Positions 1 to 13,320 of a DNA stretch of 64,000 nt are shown here, in pieces (within the stretch, counting starts at the first letter, position 1; every line of letters starts with the position of its first letter). Both the position numbers and the translations under genes were made by a program. Below the pieces are notes generated by a model, which was not told the origin of the DNA, ran no database searches, and saw nothing but the letters and a program-made list of their open reading frames with translations. This DNA is from Pyrocephalus nanus (Eukaryota > Chordata > Aves > Passeriformes > Tyrannidae). The DNA lies in assembly GCA_038380795.1 (NCBI GenBank), contig CM076280.1:2901501-2965500 (forward strand), in the 5' to 3' direction.

Positions 1-160
1 TTAAATCTAAGGTGCTTTAATCATCAGTTTAGCTGCTAAATGCAGGAATAAATTTGGTGCTTCTGTCTGTGCCTTTTGGCCATGTTCTGCCTTGATTTAT
101 AAACTTCTCATCCCACGGGGTTACAAGGCAGTCTGCAGCAGAGGCGAGTTCGGCTCTGTG

Positions 161-270
161 AGCTGTGGATGGGCATCAGTCAGCTGGGGCTGATCCCATC
201 GTGTTCCCTGCTCTGAGTTGTGGATGACCATCAGTCAGCTGGGGCTGATCCCAGCATGTTCCCTGCTCTG
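161..270. repeat. 55-bp tandem duplication, two copies
   Basis: Copies at 161-215 and 216-270 differ at a handful of positions. The shared core is cagtcagctggggctgatcc. It is intronic, with no coding meaning seen. Confidence 0.85.
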
Positions 271-3200
271 CAGGAACGTGGTGACAGTGAAAGAAAAGCA
301 GCCCAAGTCCTTTCACAGTTCCAAAGGTCTGAGAGAATGCTCAGGTTGGAGTTACTGACTGAGAAAGGATGTATTGTAAGTGTCTAATAAGGGTCTAGTT
401 ATTGGGAACTACATGTACTGAAAGTGTGGATTCTCTCTTTTCCAGGATACTGCCAGTTACCCAGCACAGGTTATCAGTGCTGGCAGTGTCTTGGTGATAC
501 ACATGCCCTGGGGACTGTGTAGGGCTGTGTGGAAGGGGAAGAAAGAAATGTCAGACAGGAGCAGTGAGGCCAAAAAAACACATGTGTTCAAGTAAATGAC
601 GAGGGGGGTGAGAAGTGGGTTGGCCCTCAGGACTGGGCTGTCGAGCCCCTGGGCTCTGGACAGGCTGTTGGACTCGGCCCAGGTGGCAGGGAAGTGATGA
701 CAGTGCCATTTGGATGTTTCTGTTACCAACAGACTCATGATCTACAGATAGAGCATGTTGGTCTCCTTCCCTTCATCTGGCTGTGAAGTATCTCAGGCAC
801 AACAAACCCGTGTGGAGCAGAAATCTAGATGGAAAGAAACCCATCTGAGGAGCCTGATTTGTCTGGTCCCGGGTAGCTTTGCAGCTGTGTGAGACAAAGG
901 TGTTGCTGCTGAAGGCAGGTGGGAAAGCAGAGGCATTCCCAGGCCAGATTCCCTGGAGTGGCTGGAGAGGAGGGAGCTGTGCCAGGAGTCCCGAGTCACG
1001 CTGGCCTGGGCTGCTGTGGCAGTTGGATGGAGCAGCTGGGAGTGGGAGAAGTGACAAGAGCGATGTGACAATGAGATGAGGGGAGCAGCAGTCAGCAGGC
1101 ACAGGGTGTTAACAGCAGCCTGCTGCAGCTGACTGCCAGGCACTGCTCAACTCCCCTCAGTGTCCCTCTGTCTCACCCCTCAGCATCCCTGTGGCTCAGA
1201 TCTAACTCAGGATTGACTCCTGGACCAGCCTGACTTTTTTTCTTGTCAGAAGCAAACCATTAACCTAAAATGGCACAGTAGAGGCAGGTGGCACCTGCAT
1301 CCAGTTCGCTGCAAGCACAGAAAGGGTCACTGGTCACATCTTGGGGCTGCCTGTTTGTGTGACCTCACGTGTATGGGAGCACCCAGACTTGCTTCTGAAA
1401 TGGTGCAGGTTCGGTTTTAGCAGCCAATAATTCATTATGATGGATTTTTGAATCTCTTTTCCTTCCATACTGGCTTTTTTGCTGTAGATAAATTCCATAT
1501 TAACGACAAGTCTGGAATGAAGCTTCACATTCCCTTTGCATATGAAGTTGTTTCTTCAGTGTGTAGTTACTGAAGGTGCTAAATTGAATGAAAATGAGGA
1601 ATTATCCAGTTGTTTCACAAAAAGAAAGCACATTGGTGTGCTGGCAGCCTTTTGTAGTGTAAATCATGAAAACTCCTACATAAGTACAAGTGAAAACACC
1701 TTGAGGAAGGGACAAATAAGGTAGGAAGAAAGAATTGTCCTCATATTTTGCATGCTAAATCAGACAGGTAGTTGATGTCAAATATATCTGGTCAAGAATT
1801 GTAATCCTGCCAGGATTTAGGTAAAAAACCTGACTTTTACATGAAACCAGGCCTGTCCCACTTGCATGTCTGTAAATTTTATGGGGCTGAACAGACCTCA
1901 GTGCTTATAAAACAGAGAGTGGAATTGGTCTCTTTGCACTTGTGATCATCACCATTTTCAGACATACTGTGCTCTGGGGGCTCCGTTTTTCCATTTAGCC
2001 CCAGATCCCAGAGCTCAGGAGCTCTGAGCTCTCTGAATTGTGCTGCTGTCAGTGTGTGAGGGAAGGTGACACTCCTGAGTGTTTGCTCTGAGGAGGCTGT
2101 GCATCTCCCATCCTAGTATTCATTTCAGGAGGAGCAGGGGCAGCTGTCAGCCACGATTCTGGGCTGCTGGAGAAATCTGTAGCGTCACTGTGCCCACGCA
2201 CATTAGTAAGTTTGACAAGTTGAGATGAGTACTGAGAACTGGCCTTTGTTTTTCATTTTAAAAATGGTGTGCTTGGCACTATTAGCCGGCACAGATCTTG
2301 GCAGATCTCGCAGAGTCACTTGGTGGTGTTTTCCCAAGACTTGCCCACTCTGGAGCACAGTTAGTCTTGGAACTGGAGAGGAGCTGAGGTGCTGGAGAGC
2401 AGATCCCCTCACCTGCTGTCCTCTGAGGGGTGAGACGTGGTTGGAGAGGCTTTGGAGCCTCTGCACTGGTTGGTCTGTATCCTGCAGCTGGTAGGACTGG
2501 GTGGACAAGCTGCTGGATGACAACTGGTGGAGCACCTTTTTCTACTGGAATGGCCCTTGTTGTCCCTCAGGCTTCCCTCCTGGAATAGGTGCTGATGTCC
2601 ACACCATCTCTGTGCAGGAGACCTGCCTTTCCTGTTTTACCTGGACAGCATCAGTGAGGTGCATGGCTCCTCACTACATCTAGGCATGCATTTTTGACTT
2701 CATGGGAAGCCTGGAAAGGCAGCATCAGCTGCAAGGTCAGCAGGCACAGCTCTTTAGGACTCCTGCAGTGTCTCCTCCTGCTTGGCTCCAGTATCCAGAG
2801 ACTGTGAGGCCTCACTAGTCCTGAGCAGTCCTGACAGTCACTCCTGGAGCAGAGTGGCCAGAGATGTGTTTACCTCCTGGTGGTGCTGGAGGAAGTTGTG
2901 TCTCAAGCAGAAAAGTGAGGTAAGGGTGACACCCTGGACCAGCTCAGTTCTGGTCAGTCTTGGTTGCAAACAGAGCAGGGGGAGAGGCCCTGGGCAATGT
3001 GAGCCTGATCCAGGATGGATTTCAGATTCAAAATCTGACAGTCTGCAGCTTGGGAAGGCCCTTCTGAGAGGGTGACAAGAGCCCTTCAAAGGCAGCAGAA
3101 TTGGCAGCAGTGAAAGGCCTGTGTCACTCCTACACCACCAGTCTTGTCCTGAGACGGGTTTCTTCCTCCCTCATCTCTTCATGGCCAGTATCAAGGCAGC

Positions 3201-3747
3201 CAAGCCTCAAACTGTGGCTGAGTTCTTCCAGGTCATGACTGAGTAGCTCCTTAAATATCAACTGAAGTGAAGACTTGGGTTTTCCTTCTGTGTCTGTTTT
3301 AAGTGCTGCTGTCTGTGCTGGACACTAATGATTTCATTTTTTCAAGGTAGTAGTCACATGAATAATGCATTCCCTGCTGAGCCTTTTTGCCAGTCCCCCA
3401 TAGCTGCTTCCCATCTGAAGGGAAGTGTAAGAGGTAATTAACAGCCACTTGAAAAAGGATTAGCAGGTGGGTGGGAGCTACTGTTGGGTTCATGCATGGA
3501 ATTGCCATGGAAATGCTGAGATTTCCTGGCACTTCATCCAGTGTGTGGGCTCCAAAGATAGTTGCACTCATGGGCCTGTCTCCTTTCCATCTTCCTACCC
3601 TACAAAGGGAGCTGCTGTGTTTTCCTCCAGGACAGCTTCCACGGGCTGTGCTGTCACTGTCTGCTCACACAGTGGGTGTGCTGGCCAGGGGTGCTGTGCT
3701 GCCCCTGTCAGCTGAAGGCTGTCTGCATTTCTGTCATGTCATATTCG

Positions 3748-4465
3748 TGTCATAGAATATCTGAGTGGGAAGGGACCCACAAGGGTTATTGAGTCCAACT
3801 CCCTGGCCCTGCACAGGACACCCCAACAATCCCACCCTGTGCCTGAGAGCATTGTCCAAAGGTTTCCTGAACTCAGACAGGGTTGGTGCTGTGCCCACTG
3901 CCCTGGGGAGCCTGTTCAGTGCCAGCCACCCTCTGGATGAAAACTTTCTTGAGATCTGACCTAAACCTCTGTGACACAGCTCCAGACCACTCCCTGGGGT
4001 CCTGTCACTGCTCACAGAGAGCAGAGATTGGAGCTGCCCCTCAGGAGGATGTTGAAGACCCCAGTGAGCTCTCCCCTCAGTCTCCTCCAGCTGAACACAC
4101 CAAGTGCCCTCCGTGTCCTCACACGGCTTCAAATCCTGGCCCTTCCCCATCCTCGTTGCCTCCTTTGGACACTCTCCAATGGCTTCAGATCTTCCTCAAA
4201 TTGTGTCCCCCCAACCTGCCCCAACATTGCAGGGGAGGCCGCCCAGGGCAGAGCAGAGCGGGTCAAGGCGATGCTGGGCCTGGTGCCCCCCAGGACAGGG
4301 TTGGCCCTCCTGGCTGCCAGGGCACTGCTGACTCAGGGCCAACTGGCCACCCACCAGGACCCCCAAGGCCCTTTCTGCAGGGCTTCCCTCCAGCCTTTTG
4401 TTCCCTAGTCTGTACACACAGCCAGGATCAGTACCTGTCCTGTTGGCAGAAAATCGGGAGGAAAA
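3748..4465 (-). mobile_element. CR1 LINE 3' fragment
   Basis: The sequence begins with catagaatatctgagtgggaagggaccc, the reverse complement of a CR1 3' end (read as two short motifs: catagaat and gggaagggaccc). It continues through the usual CR1 tail, including the 'ctgcccactgccctggggagcc' type block, toward the end of ORF2. It is about 700 bp, 5' truncated, in NSMF intron 1 and antisense to the gene. All reading frames are broken. Confidence 0.85.
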
Positions 4466-4912
4466 AAAACCCAACCCTTTCCCAGCGTTCTAAAAGAACT
4501 CGATGAGTAAAACAGAGTTCAGCACTTAGAGAGGTTTGTGCTGGTCCTTGTCCTGCAGACTGAGTAGCTCAGTAGCCCTCAGAACCCGCTGGAGCAGTCA
4601 GGGCTGCAGCTGAACCAGGGCTGTCTTGCACTGGGAGCATTTTCAGGCTGTGCAATAAGGCCTGCCTTGGTGGCCACACATGCTTACAACATTGGGCCTC
4701 TTTGTGAGGAACGTCTCTCATTTCAGTGCCAGCTCTGGAGGTTCAGAAGGCAGCAGTGGGCACTCGTTCATCTGAAATGCTTCCTGGGGGAACCTGCTGT
4801 GTTTCTCTCCTTGCTGCCCTTCCTGCAGCAGCAGCAGCAGCAAAGAGCCTCGTGAATTTGAGTTTGGATCTGGGGTGCTTTGGATTTCAGGAGCTCGTGC
4901 CTTCTGTTTCAG

Positions 4913-5389
4913 ATCACCTGCTGGCAGACTCCTACATCGGGCAGGAGGACTCCCCTGAGCTGCAGCAGGGGGCACAGAACAAGCGCCGGCTCTCGGTCAT
5001 CTCGGACGGCAAATTTGAGAGGAGCTTCGAGGAGCAGGCGGAGAAGATCCCGAGCGAGGCGGCCAAGCCACGAGTCTACACCATCTCCGGCGAGCGGCCG
5101 ATGCTGTCAGACCACGAGAACGACGGCATGGAGCTGGTGGTGATGAAAGGGGCCGCCCAGGACGAGTGTCACCACGGGCACCACGGGCACGGCGCCGGCG
5201 GCTCCCACGGCGTCAGCAGGCACTGCAAGGGCTGGCCCGGCAGCCGCCAGGGCTCCAAGGAGTGCCCGAACTGCACCCGCCTGGCTGCCCCTTCCCAGCA
5301 ATCCTTTGACCTGGAGCAGCACCCGCCCGGCGAGGCTGGGTGGCACAGGAAGAGGCTGGAGAGGATGTACAGTGTCGATCGAGTGTCTG
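4913..5389 (+). CDS. NSMF: NSMF exon (DHLLAD...MYSVDRVS)
   Basis: Acceptor tgtttcag precedes 4913 and donor gtaagt follows 5389. The exon enters and leaves in phase 1, so both edge codons are GAT (Asp) made across the junction. It encodes the variable N-terminal third after DHLLADSY. Conserved islands are QNKRRLS, RVYTISGE, GSRQGSKECPNC and the basic KRLERMYSVDRVS that precedes the NLS-containing exons. A His/Gly stretch (HHGHHGHG) lies in the middle. The reading frame happens to stay open upstream into the intron as far as about 4726, but the splice site and protein alignment start the exon at 4913. Confidence 0.96.
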
Positions 5390-8300
5390 GTAAGTGAGGG
5401 GTGAGGGTTGGGTGCTGGAGGGACACAGAGGGGGGTGGCACCTGTGTCATCCCAGCATGGAGGGTTTGTTGCCGTGTGCCTCAAGCTGGGCCCTGTAGCA
5501 TTTCACTTTTGGCACCTTGCTGGTACCTTCACAGAATCACAGAGTATGCTGAGATAGAAGGGACCCATAAGGATTGTGGAGTCCAACCCTCAGCCCTGCA
5601 CAGGCCCATCCCCAGCAGTCACCCCCTGTGCCCCAGAGGATCATCCAAACCCTCCTGCAGCTCTGGCAGCCTTGGGGCTGTGCCCACTGCCCTGGGGAGC
5701 CTGTTCAGTGCCAACCACCCTCTGGGGGAAGAACCTTTCCCTGAGATCCAACCTGAGCCTGCCCTGACACAGCTCCAGCCATTCCCTGGGGGCTGTCCCT
5801 GGTCCCCCCAGAGCAGAGCTCAGTCCTGCCCCTCCTCTGCCCCTGCCCAGGCAGTTGGAACTGCAATGAGCTCTCCCCTCAGTCTGCTCTGCTCCAGCTG
5901 AACACACCAAGTGCCCTCAGTGTCCTCACACGGCTTCAAATCATGGCCCAGCATTCCTGGAAAGGGATTTTCCAAGAAGGAGTTTGAAATAAGCTGAGCT
6001 CAGCTGGGGGCCAGCTCTCCAAGCTCTGTTGTCTCTCCCTCCAGCTGGAGAGCAGCAGCTGACCTGGTGGTTCTCATGACACCTTCCTGCAGCTCAGTGA
6101 GGGTGAGCTCTGCAAGAGAGGAGGGGCCGTGCCTGAGAACTTTCATCCCTGCTCATCCCAGAGGCAGTTCAGAGCAGGACTCTCTCTCTGCCTCATGCTG
6201 GGCAGGGGAAATCTTTGTGAATGTGCCACCGTGCTCTGTAGGACCCTCAGCTCGGGTCACAGTGTTCTGTACTTTGGTGTGTCCCCCCAAAACGCTCATC
6301 TGTGTGGCTGGAAGTGTTTTAACAGGGTCCCCCACGTACTGCCACCTCATGGGCTTCCCATAAATGCAGCAAATAGCACAGTATTGAACTTTCTTCCCTG
6401 CTCACTATCCATTTGCTCAGTGTTCTCAGGGAATAGGGCTTGTAATTATTCAATTACATTAAAGAAATCCCTGGCTGTCTTCAAAAACTGAGCCATTAAT
6501 CAAATATATGTCACAGCCTGTGTGCTTTGAATTATAAACTAGTGCACAGTCCATCTTTGCCTGTATGTGGCTGGCAAAGAGTCTGACCTAATTTGTCTGA
6601 TTTTTACTGTAAACACACATCCAGGCCTTTAGAGCAGAGAGTCCAGCCAGGAAAGGTCCAGGTTTTCTCCTGGAGAAGAAATTGAGTATAAGGACCGTGG
6701 AGATCAAGCTGTCCAGCTTTCCTGTGTTCATAGTTTCCCAGTAAATATTATAGTGATGTTTACTACAGGTAAGATCACCAGAGTTTGGGTTCTGGACCGT
6801 ATTTCCATGCTTAGATGCTTGAAATTACGTGACTAAATTAATATATGGCCTAAAACTGAAGAACAGTAGTGAAAAAACAGGTGATTACCAAATGTGCAGA
6901 ACAACTGCAGTCCCATGGAATCCTGTGCCTGGTTTTTAAGCATTATTCCTCTGTTCCCTGGGATTTTTTGGGCCTCACATCAGACACTGCATGTGCAAGT
7001 TTAGACTTTATTATTTGTATTGCTAAAGTGCAAGAAAAGGAGTGATAAGAGTATTTCTGTGTGGAAACCTTTTAGGGTTTTATGATCACATGTGTTTTCC
7101 CCGTTAAAAAGATGGCTCTGCATGTGGTGACAGAGCCAGCAAGCCTGTCTGAGGACAGGAAAAGAAAGTATTTTCAGGAAAGTAGAGCCCAACTCCAGGG
7201 GCTTGGTCTGCTGGAGATCAGGGTGCTGAGTTGACTTGGTTGCAGCCTCATGATGTGTGCTGAATTAAGAAAAGGAAGATTTCCTGTCCTGGTGCTGTGT
7301 CATGGGTTTGCCCATCCAGCCTGGCTGGAATTTCAGTACAAATTTCAATACAAATCCAGAGCACAGCCCCATACCACCTACTGTGAAGAAAATTAACTTC
7401 ATCCCATCCCAAACTAGCACATCTGAACAAATCAAAATTGCACTGAGCACTGTGGGACTGAAGCAGGTTACTTGATGCAGAACCAAAGGAGAGCTCCACA
7501 TCACTAATGGAGGGGTTTAACTCCTCCTAGCTGGACCTAAACTGCTCAATTTGCTGGAAAATGTGTCCCAGCAAAGCCTGCAGGGAGATGCCATGTTCTG
7601 TTTCTGGGCCTTGGAGCTTAATCTGTGTTTTTAACCAGGCAGCAATTTTTGCTGGGGCCGGTTACCAGTGCGAAATGGAGATCTGTCTTTCTGAAAATAT
7701 ATCAGAGAGTAGTTACTTAAATGGGAACAAAGTGGGCCAGTGGATGCCTCCCTGAGTGGTTTGTGTTTCATCCAAGCAGGCAGCAGCTCCCCTTGGTGAT
7801 TGTCTCGAGCTGAGTTCGGGCACGTGTGGCTGCATAGGCAGCGTCTCCGAGCCCGGATCCCAGCGCAGCACTGGCAGCGTGGAAGGAAATTTTCCTCAGC
7901 TTGGTTTCATTTGCACTCTGTACCCAAGTGCTGTCCCTCAGAGACAGCCAGAGAACTGAGCAGCACAAGTGGCACAGGCTGCAGGAAGAATTCCCTGGCA
8001 TGCCCTTCATGCCTGGCTAGCAGGAAAAGGGAGCAGAGAGGAGGGGAGGGGGGGAGAGGCTGATTTCCCCAGAGTTCACCCTGCAGTGCTGCTGCTCTGC
8101 TTGGATTTACCTGACATGTTGCTGCAAACCAACCCTCGTGGCAGCCAGGCCTGGTTGGCAGCATTTAATATGGATTTTGATGCTGAGTTTACACCATTCC
8201 AGGGCAGCACAAGCTGTCATCTCCTGGGCTGCTCCCAGCATCTCACACAGACACATCCACTCGTGGATCCACATCCAGTGGTGCTGGGATTTGGGTGCAG

Positions 8301-11300
8301 TGGCTGGAGATGCTGATTGTGGTGCTGGTGTTCCTCCAGCCTCACCAAGCCCATGGCCCCTCAACTGTTTCATCACAGTTGATGCAACATGAAAGGAGAA
8401 CAAGCTGCTCTGCCTGGCCAAAAAGGAGTTTGCTGCCTGCAAACTCCTGGCAGCAACAGCCATACCCATAATCTGAATTTTAATTCAGTGGGTGAGCTCT
8501 GGAGCTGAGCTGTGCTGCCTGGTCTCCAGCTGTGTGCTCCCCTGCTGCTGTTCTACCTCTGGCTGGTAAAGAGGCACCTCTGGAGGGTCCCAAATCCTTA
8601 ATTCTCCATTGAGTGCTGTGTGTAGGGCAGGGATATCTTTCTTAAGTTGACTCATGACTTAAGAGAAAAGCAGGGGAGGCTCCCAGGGATGGTCCAGGCA
8701 AAGCCTCCTAAGGAAATGAGCTGTTCTTCACAAGCTTTGCTTTGAACCAAAGCTCGTGGTTTAAAACTGTAAAATACATCAAGATATGTCAGTTCTTTGA
8801 GATGTGTTGCCCCTGAGAAGTCTGTACAGAATTGTTGGCTAAAAAAGGAATTTGTACAACTTCTCCTTCACCACTTCTGCGGGTTTGAGACTTCAAACAA
8901 GTAATTCCTTTGCAGTCTTGAGTTGTTCTGCGTTGCTTCTCTGTGTTTTGGAGGAGAGCAGACTGAGGGACTGCATCACAAGTCTTTACCATACTGGAAT
9001 GCAGCTTTCATTTCACATATATATTTCCTCAGGGTGCCTTTAAACAAGACTTGACGTAAACTCTCAGCTGAGAAGGAGTGTCTGGTGCAGCTTTCTGAAG
9101 ATTTCTGGGAAGCTTCACTTCTGGGGCATTCTCCCCAGTTGCAGTTGGCAGTTTTTGCATCTGTGATTGCAGCCACTCCTTGTACTTTAAGGGAGCAGCA
9201 GGGTCAGTCTGGAATATGTGATGAGCTGTACAAAACACGTGGTAAGATGTTTTGGTCTGCAGTGGTTGTGTCTGCAGTGGACATGTGGGGTTTGACTGGG
9301 TCTGGGCCAGTGCAAGTGAGCTAAAAAACCCCTTGGCAATGCCAGGATGTGAATGGCTAAGATGCCACAGCTGCAGATGATCTGAAAACTCGAATGACTG
9401 AAGCAACACCAACGTGTGGCAACACATTGGGCAAGGAAGCCACAAACTGGGAGTGAAGCAAGATGAAAAATCAGGGAGCCCCAAATCCCAGGAATCCAGT
9501 CCACTGAGATCTCTCAAGTCTTGTGTCAGTGGATGTCAATACCCCTCTGATTTTCTGCCTGCCTGACTCCAGGCTGAGAGTTCTCAGGGACAGGTCCCTC
9601 CTCCTGGTCACCACCACCCCACACATGTAATTAGTGACTTGTTTTGCTGCCTGCTTTTTGTCTTAGTGATCATTCTGGGAAGATGATGCAGTGTCCTAAT
9701 TCCCTGGAATTAGGAAATAATCCTCAGCTGGTTTTGGCAGGGCAGTTTACAAACAAGTCAGCCCATTTACCTGCAGATTTGTAGCTGGGGGGCAGCTTGA
9801 TTTCCAAACCAGATGAACTCCTGAGGGCCAGGTCTCCAGGAGGTGTGTGAGGGGTTTATTGAAGCTTCAGTGGCACCAAAAGAGATCTCAGGCTCACAGT
9901 TCTCAGGAGAGGCTCTTACCAGAGGCTATATCAGAAAGGAGGAATGGGACATTTCAAATTAATGGTATAAAGGAAAAGGCAGAGACTGGAAAATGCTTTT
10001 AATGAAAAATTTTTTTTTTCCTCCCTTTTTTTTTTTTTTTCCACTGGTTCAAATGTCACTTCTGTAATTCCTGGATTACTCTAATCTTCTGTGCTTAGGA
10101 CAGAGTTTTTATTCTTCATTTAGTAGCCTGATAGACAGGCTTAGCACCAATTTACAGAGCACTGGGTGGCAGTGTGCATATATATGAGGAGGATGCTGAA
10201 GGGAAAAAAAGTCCTCAGAGAAAGAGCTTGGGAAGTCTGACTGTCTGAAGGATGTCTGTGCCCTCTGGATGCTCAGGCTTTGCTCTCTCTCTCTCTTCCA
10301 GATGATGTTCCCATACGAACCTGGTTCCCAAAGGAGAACCTCTTCAGTTTTCACACCGCTACTACAACTATGCAAGCGTAAGTGAACGCCCTGCTGTGGC
10401 TTCTGTGTGTGCTCAGAGCCCAAAGCCTGCTCAGAGCTGTGTCTGAGAGCCTCGAGTCGTGTGTTTGGCACCACAGACCAGGGGTGAGAGAGAGAGAGAG
10501 AAACTTGTCTCTCATTATTTTTTTTCCAACTGATTAGTTCTTTCCTACTGCTCTCATTTATTTGGTTCTACCTTCTTGAACTCCTTGGGTTCCTCAGGTC
10601 TCCCTTTCTATGGGATAAGATGTAGCCCTGCAGTTCTGCACTGGTCTGGCCATTTGAAGAAGTTGTCACTAAAATCCCTGTGAGGTGTGAAGGGATGTGA
10701 GTTGGAAGAGCCTTTCCCTGCACACTCCATGCAGGATTTGGTGCCCCTGGTTGCTGTACCTTGGGAGGAGACAGTCCTCAAAGGGCTGAAGAGAGTGAGG
10801 AAAGCCTCATTTCCAGGTTGTACCCAGCTTGTCAGGGAAGTTTTGTCTTCCTGGCTTCAGGTATTTCCTCCCTGCCTGGAAAGCCAAGGCAAGCAGTGAG
10901 GAAAATGAGACAATGTCCTGCCTTCCAAGGCCCTTCTCCAGCCTTGTCACTTTTTCCCTGTGTGCTTCTTCCAGTGTCTGGGACTCCCTCAGCTCTCCTG
11001 CTCTCCCTGTTTTCTTCTTGTCTCATCTGGTGTCCATTTTGTAATCTGTTTCTCTGACATTTCTTCTTTCCCTCATACTCTTCCCTTCTCAAACCCTGAG
11101 GAAGGGCTGATTGTTGATCCTGGGATGACCCAGACTGGATCAGACCTGTAAGGATTGCTGCAGGGAGGGCTGGATCTGACACTGAGGAGCAGAGGAGCTG
11201 CATTCCCCAGAGAAAAACTCTTTAAAGATGTTGGCTGATAACAGTTCACGGTGTTTTACAGTTCTGATCTGACTCACAGACCATGCACAAAATCAGCACA

Positions 11301-13289
11301 TTGTCTTTGGGCACATTCTTTGCTCTCTGAGTGCAGATTTGCTGGGCTGAAGATTTGTGGCAGGGTGATGGCCCCTGGCAGGGCTTACAGGGCTTGAAGG
11401 CCAAAGTGAGGTTGGTTTGGGGAATGGTGTCCTAAGGAAACCCTTGAGGAGCACAACCCCCCTGGGTTACTGTTTCTGGAGGTTCTGCTGCCTCTGGAAA
11501 GTGCACAGAAACATCTCCAGAAGTTCAGGGCACCTCCCTGAGGTGTTGGGGTGGCTCCCCACGTGCCCCTGGACTCTGCTGCAGTGCTGTCCCTGCTCCA
11601 GAATGCTGTGGAGGTGCAGTTTGATGGGCCCCATCCAGCTCTTGTACCTCTGCATGTTCTCTGGCTCTGTGTGGAGCTTACCTGGCATCCAAGCCCTGTT
11701 ATCACTGCTGCCCCAGGGAGGATAGAGCTCTGTCAAGCTGGAGTTCTCACCACTGAGAAATGTTTAATTTAAAAAGAAATTTCCTTCCACCTAACAAGAA
11801 GTATTCCTTCTGGAGTGAGAACTCCCTCAGAACACTGGCTGGGGCTGAGCACTAACGACTTCCTCTTCTCTTTCTTTTTCCCTGCATCTCCTGGAATCTC
11901 TAGCATCTCGTAAGTATAATCTTCAGTTTTTATTTCCTTGTCTGTTGGTGTCCTGGATAAACTCTCCTCTCCTCTCCTCTCCTGTCCATCATACCCACTC
12001 ATGCTTTCCCTGTGCCAGGGGCTGTCTCTCAGCTGGCAGGAGGTTACACCAGTTAGGCCTACATGGATCACACCACAACCATCCCCATCTTCGAGGTGCT
12101 GGCACACTTCTATTCCTCTCAGTCCTGCTGTGCAGAGGGGGTGTGTCTGCAGCTCCCAGGTCCATTCTCTGCAGCAGGGATGGGGCTGCTCAGCCCTGGT
12201 CTTTGGGGCTGATCTGTGCTTGAGGAGCAGCTGCTTGTCCGGCCCTGCCCTGGGGATTGTGCTGCTGTGGTTTGGGGAGTGCCCTGCCCCACATTCAGGG
12301 CTGTCCATCCCAGGGCAGCACGGCCTCTGTGTTGTCTGGTGAGAGCTTTTCCTGTCTGTGTTCCGTGTCCTCTCCAGTTCCAAGCTGTGGAGTTGCTTAA
12401 TGGCTTGAAATGGTTTCCCAGGGCGTTCAGGGGCTACGCAGAGAGGAAGAGACGGAAACGGGAGAATGATTCCGCAGCTCTTATCCAGAGGTAGGGCCCC
12501 TTCCCTCCGGGAGCTGTGACCCTGCCTGGTGTTGCATGGGCCCTTTGGGTGTCAGCAGTGAGCCCTGATGGCATTGACTGTGTCCCTGTCTGTGTGCTGT
12601 CCGTAGGGACGCTGGCAGTGGCTGTGTTGGAACTGTGGAGGGCAAGAGCTGATCTCCATCTTCTTAAAGAGCACTGTCAAGTTCCTAACAGCATTCTAGA
12701 TATAATATACTGTGAGATGTGTGTCTCAGGCAGAAAAGTTTAAAAAATTGAAGATGCATTTTCCCAGCCTTCTCCCAAATACTTGGAATTTTATATCATC
12801 ATAGAATGGTTTGGGTTGGAAGGGACCTTAAACATCATCTACTTCCAACTCCTCTGCCCTGGGCAGGAATTTGGTTGAGGTTGGCTAAATACTTTTATGT
12901 GCTGCTGCTGCATCTACAAATGCACCTCAAAAATCTGAGACTTAGGCAAAATTAACAACAAGAAGTCTGGTTTTTCACCTATTTTTTTTTTCAATAATAG
13001 AAAGGGAGAAAAGGGGGATGGGGACTGATTCCTTTTCCATGTATTACACAGAGGCCTGGTTTCCCTCTGCAGGCCTCCTGTGGCACATCACTTACCCACA
13101 GTGGGAATCAGAACTGGTTTGTTTTTTGAAATGTGCCAAGGCTCGTGTATTTTGGCAGCCTACTAAAAAGGGTAACACAGTGTTTGTGTCACTGCTTAAA
13201 AAGTGCCATGATGACTTCACTGCTCAAAACCAAGTGGGAGAAAAACATCAGGGTTTTTTTTATCTGGGAAATTGCCAGGCAGACTTTTT

Positions 13290-13320
<31 letters not shown>

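Larger units (their letters stand above)
1..4912 (+). other. NSMF intron 1 (partial)
   Basis: Non-coding sequence upstream of the first NSMF exon seen here. The human N-terminal exon (MGAAASRRR...) was looked for and not found, so the window starts inside the intron. It holds a 55-bp tandem duplication at 161-270, a 5' truncated CR1 tail at 3748-4465 and a short CAG run near 4828-4845. The acceptor of the next exon (tgtttcag) follows the CAG run by about 70 bases. Confidence 0.8.

Noticed and set aside
3883..4506. Open frames of 145-207 codons.
   Set aside because: They lie within the CR1 tail and its flank and do not follow the CR1 reverse-transcriptase frame.
4726..4912. In-frame open extension upstream of the first NSMF exon, as an alternative first exon.
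   Set aside because: The protein alignment begins at DHLLAD exactly at a strong acceptor. The extension contains an Ala run from CAG repeats and matches nothing in human NSMF.
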